DNA of 33,578 bases from Euryarchaeota archaeon RBG_16_67_27 (GTDB lineage Archaea > Thermoplasmatota > Thermoplasmata > RBG-16-68-12). Position 1 is the first letter of the stretch, and each line of letters begins with the position of its first letter. The notes below the pieces were generated by a model. The model ran no database searches. It saw only the letters and a program-made list of their open reading frames with translations, and had not been told where the DNA came from. The position numbers and the translations under genes are program-made. Below are positions 8,010 through 16,790 of the stretch, one piece after another. The DNA is taken from the NCBI GenBank assembly GCA_001800745.1, contig MGVZ01000045.1, positions 10,342-43,919 of the forward strand. The letters run 5' to 3'.

Positions 8010-8786
8010 TCAGGGACGCAGGGATGGGCGGAGCGCGCGACCAACCTTCTGGCTGGTCTCGATGATCCGCTTGACCTCGTCGTAAGAAAAACTCCCTTTT
8101 AAGCCTTTTTGCATCGCGCGGATGTCCCCGTTCTCGTCCGTCGTCACGGTGAGGCGCGCATCCGCCATCCGCTCCTCGTCGAGGCCCGGGTCGACGACGA
8201 GGAGATCCTTGATCTTCGCCGTCGTCACGCTCACGGGCCAGTGCTCCACGGGGAGGGGGAAGTCGTCTCCGAGGCCCTGGGCCTTCGCCGGGACGATCGT
8301 CGTCGCGAGGGCCGCAGCGGCGCCATACGACGACGCATCGAACAGGTTCCCGTCGAAGTCGAGGACGTGGATATCGATGAACATGACCCAGACCTTCTCC
8401 TTCGGCGTGATGCAGAGCTTCGCCACGTTCACCATCTTCGACTCGCGGATCCCGCGGTCGACGACGCGGGCGAGTTCGATCGCGTCCGGCCTCGGAGGTC
8501 CTGCCTCGAACGTCGGGCTCGCCATCGGGATGAGCTCGACGGTCGTCGAGAGGACGCCCGTGTTCGGGGTGTCGGGGTACGGCTGGCCGACGGACATCTT
8601 GATGCCCACGATGACATCCGTGTTCCCGAGCTTCACCCGCGCGCTCCCCTCTGCGGTCTTGACGACGCCGTGCTCGACGGCGAGCTTGCGCGGTTCGTCG
8701 AGGGCACGGCCGTCCGTCCGCCGCCCCGCCTTCGCGGATCGGTAGACGTAGTCCCGCATGAGGTCGGACAGGATGTCGTCGCTCAC
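8010..8786 (-). CDS. rrp42: exosome complex protein Rrp42
   Basis: RNase PH fold: [15 protein letters not shown]...[24 protein letters not shown]. Confidence 0.92.
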   Translation of the reverse strand: MSDDILSDLMRDYVYRSAKAGRRTDGRALDEPRKLAVEHGVVKTAEGSARVKLGNTDVIVGIKMSVGQPYPDTPNTGVLSTTVELIPMASPTFEAGPPRPDAIELARVVDRGIRESKMVNVAKLCITPKEKVWVMFIDIHVLDFDGNLFDASSYGAAAALATTIVPAKAQGLGDDFPLPVEHWPVSVTTAKIKDLLVVDPGLDEERMADARLTVTTDENGDIRAMQKGLKGSFSYDEVKRIIETSQKVGRALRPSLRP

Positions 8787-9649
8787 GCGCCCCCCTCCCG
8801 GTCCTCGTCGAGGGCGTCGAAGTCGAGCTCCGGCTCCCCGACGATCTGGGTGGACATCTCCGGTAGCTCGGTCTCGCGCGGCGGCGCGGCCGGAGATTCC
8901 TTCATGATCTCGTCGATCGACAGGGAGTACCGCCGGCGGAGAGCGTCCCGCTGCATCTCGTAGATCCTCTGCGTCGCGGCGATGCTGAGCTCCATCGCCT
9001 TCTGGAACTCATCGTACGTGAGGTGGCCGTCCATCTGGAGGAGGACGAGCTCGCCCGTCCTGGGAACGATCGCCATCGGGCAATCCGCCTCGCCGAAGTT
9101 GTCCTCGTCCTTGTTCAAATCGAGGCACACGACCCCCCCGATCTTCCCGGAGGCGCACGAGGTCACCAGGTCGCGCATGGGTACGCCCGCGTCCGCGAGC
9201 GCGACGGACGCCGCGGTCAGGCCGGCGCACCGGGTCCCTGCATCCGCCTGGAGGACCTCGATGAAGATGTCGACGGACGTTCGCGGGAACTGCTCGGCGA
9301 ACACGACGGAGGCGAACGCCTCGGAGATCACCTTCGAGATCTCGACAGATCTCCGGTCGGGGCCGGGCCGCTTCCGGTCGGACACGCTGAACGGCGCCAT
9401 GTTGTAGCGGCACTGAACGAGGGCCCGCGCGGGGTCCTGGAGATGCCTCGGGTGCGCCTCCCGCGGCCCGTACACGGCGGCGAGGACCTTGTTCCCGCCC
9501 CACTCCACGTACGCGGACCCGTCCGCGCGGCGGAGGACGCCGGCTTCGATCCGGATCGGTCGGAGCTCGTCGTGGCGTCGGCCGTCGAGGCGGACGCCCT
9601 TCTCGTCAATCAGCTTCAGTTCCTTCGGGATGTGCTCGATGTCTACCAT
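8783..9649 (-). CDS. rrp41: exosome complex exonuclease Rrp41
   Basis: [57 protein letters not shown]. Confidence 0.94.
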   Translation of the reverse strand: MVDIEHIPKELKLIDEKGVRLDGRRHDELRPIRIEAGVLRRADGSAYVEWGGNKVLAAVYGPREAHPRHLQDPARALVQCRYNMAPFSVSDRKRPGPDRRSVEISKVISEAFASVVFAEQFPRTSVDIFIEVLQADAGTRCAGLTAASVALADAGVPMRDLVTSCASGKIGGVVCLDLNKDEDNFGEADCPMAIVPRTGELVLLQMDGHLTYDEFQKAMELSIAATQRIYEMQRDALRRRYSLSIDEIMKESPAAPPRETELPEMSTQIVGEPELDFDALDEDREGGA

Positions 9650-9662
9650 TCGTATCCTTCCA

Positions 9663-10361
9663 TCAGGCGGAGGGTCGTCCGTCCGCGTGTCGGTACGCGG
9701 ATTCCAGGAACTCCCGCACGGACTCCGTGAGGCCGAACGCCTGGGCTCGCTCCTCGATGAGCCGGATCGCCCTCGCGGCGATCACGGTGTCGCCGTCCGT
9801 GCCATCGAGCCAGATCCGCCCGTTCTGGCCGACGTAGATCCGACAGTGCGTGAGGTCCGTGACGAGGGAGATCATGCTTCCCTCCTTCCCGATGACGCGC
9901 GGGACTTTCGCCGGGGAGACCTCGAGGAGCTGCCCGCCGCGGAGGCGCCGGGACTCCGGGGAGTTCATCGTGACGGAGACCCTCTTAATCTCGTCCACGC
10001 TGGAGACATGGCCGAGGATCGCGTCGCCGACGTTGAGGAACCGGGCGGTGTCGCCGAACTCGACGTGCCACGGGACCTCCGTCGCATGGAGGGGCGCCGG
10101 GTAGGGCGAGTTGATGTCCACGAGCCAGTGCGACGGGCCGATGTCGACGATCTCGCCGACGATCGCGTCGCCGCGCTGCGGGATGTACCGCCCGGCGAGC
10201 GGAATCACGCTCACGAGGCCGTCGCGTTCGCTCAGGATACCGAGCTGGCTCGCGAAAATCCGGCCGCCTTCGCTGTACGTTCCGGGTCCCGGTTTCAGTC
10301 GGGGACCGCCCACGGCTTCGCCAGGGATGACGATCGGGCGAACCGGGCCTTTGCCTTCCAT
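9663..10361 (-). CDS. rrp4: exosome RNA-binding subunit Rrp4
   Basis: S1/KH protein: [41 protein letters not shown]...IGKEGSMI. Confidence 0.93.
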   Translation of the reverse strand: MEGKGPVRPIVIPGEAVGGPRLKPGPGTYSEGGRIFASQLGILSERDGLVSVIPLAGRYIPQRGDAIVGEIVDIGPSHWLVDINSPYPAPLHATEVPWHVEFGDTARFLNVGDAILGHVSSVDEIKRVSVTMNSPESRRLRGGQLLEVSPAKVPRVIGKEGSMISLVTDLTHCRIYVGQNGRIWLDGTDGDTVIAARAIRLIEERAQAFGLTESVREFLESAYRHADGRPSA

Positions 10362-10443
10362 CGGGTTCTCTCTCTCACGCGAAGGCGTCGAAATGGCGAC
10401 GGCTACTTGAGGTTTTGGGTAAGGGCGGGCCCGCCCGCCGCGT

Positions 10444-11184
10444 CTACACCTTCTGGTCCGCCTTCAGGGTCCGGGTCTCGACGTTCCCTTTCGTCTTCGC
10501 GTTGAGCCGCTCGAGAAAATCCGTCTGCATCCCCGCGGGCATCTCCACGATGCCGATCCACGCCCCCGAGGGCTGCCATTCCTCCTTGAGGATCGTCCCG
10601 AAGGTCTTGAGGTCCCCGTAGCACTTCGCGCCGTCCTCCGCGCTCAGCCGGACCGCGATCCGGACCTTCTCGAAGCGAATCGGGATGAGCGGACGGAGGG
10701 CGTCGAGGACGTCCTTCACCTGGACCTCGAGCCCCTTGAACGGGTCCACGTGGACCTTGGCCTCTTCCATCGCGATCTCGATCCGCAGGGGGGGATGCGG
10801 TGCGCCCGTCTGCGGATTGATCGCATTCGCCGCGATGTACTGGACGATCTGCTTCCGCTTCACCTCAAGCATCTCGCGTCGCTGCTCCGTCGTGAGCTGG
10901 ATCTCCCCCTTCAGGATGATCTGCTTCGCGACCGCGAGAGGCTCCGTCGTCCCGAAGAGCTCGTTCATCTTCTCCTCGGACGCCTTCGAGCCCTTGTGCG
11001 CGTCCCGGAAGACCTCGTCGATCGCGAGCTCCGCAAGGATGTCGACGTCCTTGCCATCGCGGAGGCGCTGGACGGCGCCGGGCTTCACAAGCACCTCGAA
11101 CTTCTCGCCCGACCTCTCCACGCGGGCGATCACGTACTCCTTGAAAACGTCGTCGCGCCGGTCCGTTCGGAGCTCCTTGGGCAT
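10444..11184 (-). CDS. SBDS ribosome maturation factor (Sdo1)
   Basis: [17 protein letters not shown]...[49 protein letters not shown]. Confidence 0.95.
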   Translation of the reverse strand: MPKELRTDRRDDVFKEYVIARVERSGEKFEVLVKPGAVQRLRDGKDVDILAELAIDEVFRDAHKGSKASEEKMNELFGTTEPLAVAKQIILKGEIQLTTEQRREMLEVKRKQIVQYIAANAINPQTGAPHPPLRIEIAMEEAKVHVDPFKGLEVQVKDVLDALRPLIPIRFEKVRIAVRLSAEDGAKCYGDLKTFGTILKEEWQPSGAWIGIVEMPAGMQTDFLERLNAKTKGNVETRTLKADQKV

Positions 11185-11193
11185 GGACTGCCC

Positions 11194-11919
11194 CTAGGAG
11201 GCCCCCGGAACCCTGGAGAGGTATGCGCTGACCTCCGCCTCCGCAAGGCGCCGGAACCGCTGGCCTTCGACGACGACGCCGACCTCGATCGCGCGGGCGT
11301 CAAGCTTCTCGCCCTCGGACGCCTTCTGCAGGGCCTCGAGACCGAGGAGGACCGCGTCATCCTGGGCCATCCCGTCGCGCCACTTCTCCTCGAACAGCTC
11401 CATGACCGCGTTCCGGCCCGCGCCGATGCTCCCGGCCTTGTACGAGACGAGGGCTCCGCTCGGGTCCGTCTCGAAGAGATGGGTGCCGAGGTCGTCCACG
11501 CCCGCGACGAGGAGCGCGGTCCCGAAGGGCCGCACGCCGCCGTACTGGGTGTAGTTCTGCTTGTAGTCGCAGATGCGCTTCACGAGGAGGTCCACGCCAA
11601 TCCTCTCGCTGTACGTGACCTTGTTGATCTGCGCGACGAGCCGGGCGTAGTCGACCAGGACGCGGGCGTCGGCCACGAGGCCGGAGGTCGCCGCGCCGAT
11701 GTGCTCATCGATCTGGAAGATCTTCTCGATCGAGGACGTCTCGACGAGGCGCGACCCGATCTTCTTGTCCGCCATCAGGACGATCCCGTTCTTGAACTTC
11801 AGACCCGCGGTCGTGTTCCCGCGGGTGACGGCGACGCGGGCGTACTCGACCTGGAACAGGCGGCCATCGGGACTGAACACGGTGATGGCGCGGTCATACG
11901 CCATTTGACCCGGCTGCAT
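11194..11919 (-). CDS. psmA: proteasome alpha subunit
   Basis: MAYDRAITVFSPDGRLFQVEYARVAVTRGNTTAGLKFKNGIVLMADKK. Confidence 0.96.
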   Translation of the reverse strand: MQPGQMAYDRAITVFSPDGRLFQVEYARVAVTRGNTTAGLKFKNGIVLMADKKIGSRLVETSSIEKIFQIDEHIGAATSGLVADARVLVDYARLVAQINKVTYSERIGVDLLVKRICDYKQNYTQYGGVRPFGTALLVAGVDDLGTHLFETDPSGALVSYKAGSIGAGRNAVMELFEEKWRDGMAQDDAVLLGLEALQKASEGEKLDARAIEVGVVVEGQRFRRLAEAEVSAYLSRVPGAS

Positions 11920-11990
11920 AAGGTGCCTCTTCGCCGCCTAATAAGCCCCTCGTTTATAAGGATTAGTTCGCGGCGACCGGGTGGAGAGAA

Positions 11991-12281
11991 TCACGCCGGC
12001 CGAAGATACTTTGCTGTCGCCCTGCGAATAGTGCCTGAAGTGCCCAGCGTCGTGACCGTCACGGGTGCCCCCGCGATCGCCGTGATTCCACGGAGGGACC
12101 GAATCGCGAGGTCCTTGGAGAGGTTCGTGCATCGGGCGAGGCCTTTCGATCCGCGAAACCCGACGAGCCACGGACGCCCGGCCTCTGAGCGGAACGCGGC
12201 GAGGACCTCCTCGTACGCGAACTCGCGGGGTCCGTCGACGCGGAACGCGATGTAGCGGTACCTCGGGCGACGAGTGCTCAC
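11991..12281 (-). CDS. rnp2: RNase P protein component 2 (Pop5/Rnp2)
   Basis: RYRYIAFRVDGPREFAYEEVLAAFRS...VTVTTLGTSGTIRRATAKYL; next to psmA. Confidence 0.85.
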   Translation of the reverse strand: MSTRRPRYRYIAFRVDGPREFAYEEVLAAFRSEAGRPWLVGFRGSKGLARCTNLSKDLAIRSLRGITAIAGAPVTVTTLGTSGTIRRATAKYLRPA

Positions 12282-12336
12282 GCTCGACCCGTAAGGAAAG
12301 GAAGGAAAAGAAGTTTGAGAAAGAGGGGAGGAGGGT

Positions 12337-13476
12337 TCAGCGTACCTCGTCGACGTCGCTCGATGTCGCGACGGGGCCCGTGAACACGTCCTTGCCCACG
12401 ATCGACTTCGAGCGCACGCCGGTGATCACGAGGAGGACGCGCACGCTGTTCGAGAGATCCTCCTCGACGGTGCAGCCCCAGATGATCCGGGCCATCGGGT
12501 TGATCTTCTGCCCGACGATTTCCGCGGCCCGCTCGGCCTCGGAGACCGTGAGATCCGGTCCGCCGACGACACGCACGAGCGCGCCGCGGGCGTGGGTCAG
12601 ATCGACCTCGCCTAGGAGCGGAGACTCGAGGGCCTCGTTAATCGCGTACTCGATCCGGTCCCTCTCTGCCTCGCTCTCACCGATCCCGATCATCGCGACG
12701 CCGCCGCCCTTCATGATCGTCATCAGGTCCGCGTAGTCCAGGTTGACGAGGCCCGGCTTCGTGATGATCTCCGTCATTCCCTTGATCGACTGCATGAGGA
12801 TCTCGTCCGCGACCTTGAACGCGGCGTTGATCGGCAGACGGGGCACGAGCTCGAGGAGCTTGTCGTTGTAGATCACGATCGTCGTGTCGCAGAACTTCCG
12901 GAGCTTGTCGAGGCCCGCTTCCGCGTTCTCCATCCGGATCTTGCCCTCGGACCTGAACGGCATCGTGACGACGCCCATGACGAGAGCGCCTTCCTCTTTG
13001 GCGACCCGGGCGACATAGTATGCGCTGCCCGTCCCGGTGCCCCCACCCATGCCGGCGGTGATGAACACGACGTGGGCGCCACGGAGGAAGTCGCGAATTT
13101 CCTCCTCGTTCTCATGGGCGGCCTGCTCTCCGACCTCGGGGAGCGCTCCGGCGCCGAGGCCTTTCGTCAGACGCTTGCCGATCAGGATCTTCTTCGGGGC
13201 GTGGACCGCGAGGAGATGCTTCGCATCCGTGTTGATTGCGGCCATCTGCGCGCCGCTGATCCCCGCCTCGCCGCACCGGGTGATCGTGTTCGATCCGCCG
13301 CCGCCGCAGCCGACGATCTTGATCGAGACGTTAATCGAGTCGACGATCTTCTCGATTTCGTCATCGTCCGCGTTCTTTGGCTTCTCGGCCTTGGCGAGCG
13401 CCCGCTTCTCCTCTGCCTTGTCCTTGGCCTGCTCCTCTTGGTGGCGGGCCAAGGCCTCATTGAGAATCGACTTCAT
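12337..13476 (-). CDS. ftsZ: cell division protein FtsZ
   Basis: [16 protein letters not shown]...[13 protein letters not shown]...[18 protein letters not shown] tubulin signature; start MKSILNEAL with GGGATGG upstream. Confidence 0.95.
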   Translation of the reverse strand: MKSILNEALARHQEEQAKDKAEEKRALAKAEKPKNADDDEIEKIVDSINVSIKIVGCGGGGSNTITRCGEAGISGAQMAAINTDAKHLLAVHAPKKILIGKRLTKGLGAGALPEVGEQAAHENEEEIRDFLRGAHVVFITAGMGGGTGTGSAYYVARVAKEEGALVMGVVTMPFRSEGKIRMENAEAGLDKLRKFCDTTIVIYNDKLLELVPRLPINAAFKVADEILMQSIKGMTEIITKPGLVNLDYADLMTIMKGGGVAMIGIGESEAERDRIEYAINEALESPLLGEVDLTHARGALVRVVGGPDLTVSEAERAAEIVGQKINPMARIIWGCTVEEDLSNSVRVLLVITGVRSKSIVGKDVFTGPVATSSDVDEVR

Positions 13477-13583
13477 CGAACCATCCCATCCCGATGGATT
13501 CTGACGGCCGGGAGCATCTGCGTGAAAGTATTTAAAAGTAGTCATACAATCGTCAGACAAATCCTCAAAGAGACGGCCGCCGG

Positions 13584-13610
13584 TGTGACGCCGCCCGCGG
13601 CGGCGTCACA
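13584..13610. repeat. perfect 12-bp inverted repeat, 3-nt loop, over the stop codon of the KaiC-like gene
   Basis: TGTGACGCCGCC-CGC-GGCGGCGTCACA. Confidence 0.9.
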
Positions 13611-14394
13611 GTCCCGAAGGCGGGGACGCGGTCGCGCCGACGTGCACCCGCACGCCGGCGTTCGTGATGTCAAACGGGAACACGAATTCCTCGTGGCTCG
13701 AGCCCTTGTACTTCTCCACGGAGATGAACCGCTTGATTCCCGACTCGTCGCGGAGCTTGTGGAGCCGGATCTCCCCGCGGGCGAGGAACGCCTCCGAGGG
13801 CGCCTCGCCGGAGTCGGGGAGCTCGAGGGAGAGGATCGAAGTCACCCCGGCTTCCGTCAGGAACCGCATGAACGACTGCATCGTGACGGTCTCCTCGAAT
13901 TCCCGCATGCAGAAGTACTTCAGCGCGGTCACGGAGTCGATCACGACGCGGTGGTACTTCCTCCGGAGGAAGAGCTTCTTCAGAAGCTGCTGCAGGGAAT
14001 GCACGGTTACTTCGTGGCTCTCGAAGTCCGGGGTCTTCCGGATCCTCTCCTCGAGCTCGCGCATCTTGATCGGCTCAGTCTCCGTGGAGATTTCGAGGAT
14101 CGGAGTGGGCTCGAACCGGCGGATGTCCGAGTTCGCGTCGAGAATCTCGAGGTCGTCGAGGTTCCACCGGAAGGCGCGCATGTTCACCTTGACCTCGTTC
14201 GGCGGCTCCTCCAGGGCCACGAAGAGGCAATGCTCGCCCCCCTCGAGGCCCTCGCGGAGGAACTGCATCGCGAGGATCGTCTTCCCGGATCCCGGCGGGC
14301 CGGATACGATGTACGGCCGTCCGGCAATGAGGCCGCCGTGGAGCATCTTGTCGAGTCCCGGGACGCCCGTCCGGATCTTCGTGAGGCCGGCTAC
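13606..14394 (-). CDS. KaiC-like/RecA-superfamily ATPase (second of pair; start unclear)
   Basis: GLTKIRTGVPGLDKMLHGGLIAGRPYIVSGPPGSGKTILAMQFLREG; no ATG/GTG/TTG precedes the conserved N-terminus; 5' bound set at GTA overlapping the upstream TAG. Confidence 0.8.
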   Translation of the reverse strand, partial: VAGLTKIRTGVPGLDKMLHGGLIAGRPYIVSGPPGSGKTILAMQFLREGLEGGEHCLFVALEEPPNEVKVNMRAFRWNLDDLEILDANSDIRRFEPTPILEISTETEPIKMRELEERIRKTPDFESHEVTVHSLQQLLKKLFLRRKYHRVVIDSVTALKYFCMREFEETVTMQSFMRFLTEAGVTSILSLELPDSGEAPSEAFLARGEIRLHKLRDESGIKRFISVEKYKGSSHEEFVFPFDITNAGVRVHVGATASPPSGL

Positions 14395-15479
14395 CCTCCC
14401 ACCCCCGGAGGCTTCGGCAGCGAGGCTGGGGGAGGCGGCGGCGGGAGTTCTCCCATCCGCTGTTTGATCTGGGCGTCGCAAGCGAGCGCGGCCTTGAGCG
14501 CCTTCTGGTAGTGCCGACGCTGGAAGTGGACCATCGCGCGGGAGACCGCGACCTCGATGTCCTTCACAGGTAGCTGGCGGCGGTGCGCTTCGTCGATCTG
14601 ACGGAGAACGGAATCGAGGAGGTTCGACACCTCCTCGATGATTCGAGACTCGAGGAACGACTCGCCGACGCGGAGCTCGGACGACGTCCCACGGAACGCG
14701 GCCTGCGCGTTCGGGAACACGACGATTCCCGCGTTCCCAATCGTCATCGCGCAGATGCGGTCGTCGAACGACGAGCCGCGGAACTTCTCGATCGAGAGCG
14801 CACGACGGATCACGTTCCCGTCCAGCCACTTGTGGAGCCGGATCTCGCCCCGACTCAGGAAGAACTCCGTCTCGATCGTGTCTCGCCGCAGGTGCTCGGC
14901 GACGATGAGACTCGTCGCTTCGAGCTCCGCGAGGAACCGCATGAACGACTGGATCAGGATCCGGCTGTCCTCGCCCTGCATGGAGAACATCTTGAGCGCG
15001 GTGAGGGAGTCGATGACGATGCGTTTGTACCGCTGGCTCGTCTGCTCGAGGCGCTGCGCGAACTCCTGTTTGATCATTTTCTGGACGCTGTGCACGCTGA
15101 CCTCGAGGGCATGGATCTGGGACGGCTGGCGCATCCCGTTGACGTCTTCCATGTCGCGGACGTCCATCGTCGTGCCGACATCGATCACGGACCGCACGCG
15201 CTTGTGCGCACGCACGTCGGGCGTTGCGTCGAGAATCTTGAGACGGCCGAGGGACCAGCCGAGGACGGCCATGTTCGCCTTGATCTCACTCGGTGGCTCG
15301 TCCATCGTGACGAGGAGACACGGTTCCCCCTGCCGGAGGCCTTCGAGCAGGAAGTGCATCGCGAGGATCGTTTTCCCGCTCCCCGTCGGGCCCGAGACCA
15401 CGTACGGTCGCGCGGGGAGGAATCCGCCCTTGAGCATGGCGTCGAGGCCTTCGACTCCCGTGTTCACGCGATCGCCCAT
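14391..15479 (-). CDS. KaiC-like/RecA-superfamily ATPase with Pro-rich C-terminal tail
   Basis: MGDRVNTGVEGLDAMLKGGFLPARPYVVSGPTGSGKTILAMHFLLEG; ends ELPPPPPPASLPKPPGVGG. Confidence 0.85.
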   Translation of the reverse strand: MGDRVNTGVEGLDAMLKGGFLPARPYVVSGPTGSGKTILAMHFLLEGLRQGEPCLLVTMDEPPSEIKANMAVLGWSLGRLKILDATPDVRAHKRVRSVIDVGTTMDVRDMEDVNGMRQPSQIHALEVSVHSVQKMIKQEFAQRLEQTSQRYKRIVIDSLTALKMFSMQGEDSRILIQSFMRFLAELEATSLIVAEHLRRDTIETEFFLSRGEIRLHKWLDGNVIRRALSIEKFRGSSFDDRICAMTIGNAGIVVFPNAQAAFRGTSSELRVGESFLESRIIEEVSNLLDSVLRQIDEAHRRQLPVKDIEVAVSRAMVHFQRRHYQKALKAALACDAQIKQRMGELPPPPPPASLPKPPGVGG

Positions 15480-15512
15480 TGTCGGGTCGGCCGCGGACGC
15501 GAACCCGCGCCG

Positions 15513-15524
15513 ATAAAGGTTTTG
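15513..15524 (-). promoter_or_regulatory. BRE/TATA-like box CAAAACCTTTAT upstream of KaiC-like gene
   Basis: Coding-strand CAAAACCTTTAT about 34 nt before ATG at 15479. Confidence 0.6.
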
Positions 15525-15613
15525 ACGTGAGAATCAGAGGAGGCGCGCGACTCGCCGGATCTCGAGGACGCATGGCCGCTCCGCCCACGGCCGGCGGGAT
15601 AGCGGGGGATGGA

Positions 15614-15645
15614 TGTCCCGCGGAGGAGGTGCGGCCTCCGCCGCT
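15614..15645 (-). other. tRNA-iMet T-loop intron (position 59/60)
   Basis: AGCGGCGGAGGCCGCACCTCCTCCGCGGGACA; GATGG/CCATC outer helix, bulges AAA and CAT, central TTCA/GGGA (imperfect), inner GCGG/CCGC and GGAGG/CCTCC hairpin. Confidence 0.85.
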
Positions 15646-15667
15646 TTTGAACCATCGATCTCCGGGT

Positions 15668-15696
15668 GTCTCACCGGGGACCTGGGCGTCCCGAGC
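15668..15696 (-). other. tRNA-iMet canonical intron (position 37/38)
   Basis: GCTCGGGACGCCCAGGTCCCCGGTGAGAC; central helix CTCA/TGAG, 3-nt bulges TAG and ACA, internal GGGAC/GTCCC. Confidence 0.9.
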
Positions 15697-15804
15697 TATG
15701 AGCCCGACGGGATATCCTGGCTACCCCACCCCGCTGCGGTCGACCGGTCGCGGGGGAGCGGCGAGCCCGCCGAACGGTCCCTGATGGATAAACCTATCGC
15801 GGGA

Positions 15805-16134
15805 TTAGAAGAACTTCCGGAACCGCGCAAGGTCATCGAGGCTCCCCTTGAGCTTGACCTTCCCGAGGGCGTACGCCTTGAACGGTCCCATCTCCCGCAG
15901 GATGAGGGCGCGCAGCGTCTCCGCGTCCGTGATGATCGTGATGTCCGCGCCCGCGGCTCCGCCGTCCTCGAGCCGCTCGACGCGACGGTCCTTGAGCGTG
16001 AAATGCCACTTCGTGCCGTCCTTGAGTTCGATCAGGACCGTCTTGGTGAGGCCGCCGATCTCCTCCCGGAGCGCGGGATCGGAGGCGACCTTCGCGTTGA
16101 ACTTCGAGATCAGGCCCTCGAGGAGCTCTCTCAA
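15805..16134 (-). CDS. SCP2 sterol-binding-domain protein
   Basis: LRELLEGLISKFNAKVASDPALREEIGGLTKTVLIELKDGTKWHFTLKDRRVERLEDGGAAGADITIITDAETLRALILREMGPFKAYALGKVKLKGSLDDLARF; TTG start in TTGA overlap with rnhB stop. Confidence 0.82.
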   Translation of the reverse strand: MRELLEGLISKFNAKVASDPALREEIGGLTKTVLIELKDGTKWHFTLKDRRVERLEDGGAAGADITIITDAETLRALILREMGPFKAYALGKVKLKGSLDDLARFRKFF

Positions 16135-16787
16135 CCTCGCCCACCACCGAACTCGTCGAGCTTCCGGATCCGCGCGTCCCCCAGGAGCCGTTTCGCCGTG
16201 TCCCAGGAGGCCCGCGTGTGCGGCGGCAGACCCCCCTTCTCCTTGATCCATCTTTCCAGGAAGGCGACGGTCACCGGGTCCGAGGGGTACCCGGACCCGA
16301 TCGGCTCGCCGAGTTCCGCCTCGATCGATCGCACCTCGCGGTCGCGGCGGACCTTCGCGAGGATGGAGGCCGCGCTCACGACGGGGAAGAGGTCGTCTGC
16401 CTCGTGCTGAGAGATAACCTCGACGTCGAAAGGCAGCTGCCGGAGGATCGCCCGCTTGAATTCGATCTCGTCCACGTCGACGGCGTCGACGTACGCCGTG
16501 TCGGGGTGGAGCTTCTCGATGATCGACGCGAAGAGCTTCACCTCGAACTCATTCAGGGTCATCTCCGCACGCATGATGTCGATGTCCTCCGCCGGAACGA
16601 CGATGAGCTCGTGCCTCGAGATCTTCTCGATCTCCGGCGCGAGTGCTTCCCGGCGCCCTGGGGAGAGCTTCTTCGAGTCGCGCACGCTGAGCTGACGGAG
16701 GGCCACGTCCGACTCGACGGCCACGCCGGCGACGACGAGCGGCCCGATCACGGGACCCCGCCCAGCCTCATCGACCCCGCAGATCAC
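16131..16787 (-). CDS. rnhB: ribonuclease HII
   Basis: MICGVDEAGRGPVIGPLVVAGVAV...DSKKLSPGRRE...YVDAVDVDEIEF...EADDLFPVVSAASILAKVRRD. Confidence 0.95.
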   Translation of the reverse strand: MICGVDEAGRGPVIGPLVVAGVAVESDVALRQLSVRDSKKLSPGRREALAPEIEKISRHELIVVPAEDIDIMRAEMTLNEFEVKLFASIIEKLHPDTAYVDAVDVDEIEFKRAILRQLPFDVEVISQHEADDLFPVVSAASILAKVRRDREVRSIEAELGEPIGSGYPSDPVTVAFLERWIKEKGGLPPHTRASWDTAKRLLGDARIRKLDEFGGGRG

Positions 16788-16790
16788 GAA

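Larger units (their letters stand above)
15600..15735 (-). tRNA. initiator tRNA-Met(CAU) with two introns
   Basis: Coding strand AGCGGGG|TG|GGGTAGCCAGGATATCCC|G|TCGGG-CTCATA[29 nt]A-CCCGG|AGATC|GATGG-TTCAAA[32 nt]T-CCATC|CCCCGCT|A; 75-nt mature form; archaeal initiator features (A1-U72, GGGCUCAUAACCCG-like arm). Confidence 0.93.

Noticed and set aside
10750-12255. 501-aa plus-strand ORF over SBDS/psmA/pop5
   Set aside because: Antisense shadow ORF typical of high GC; low-complexity R/D/E/L-rich protein, while the minus strand encodes clear conserved genes.
13072-14511. 479-aa plus-strand ORF over ftsZ and KaiC-like genes
   Set aside because: Shadow ORF opposite well-supported conserved proteins.
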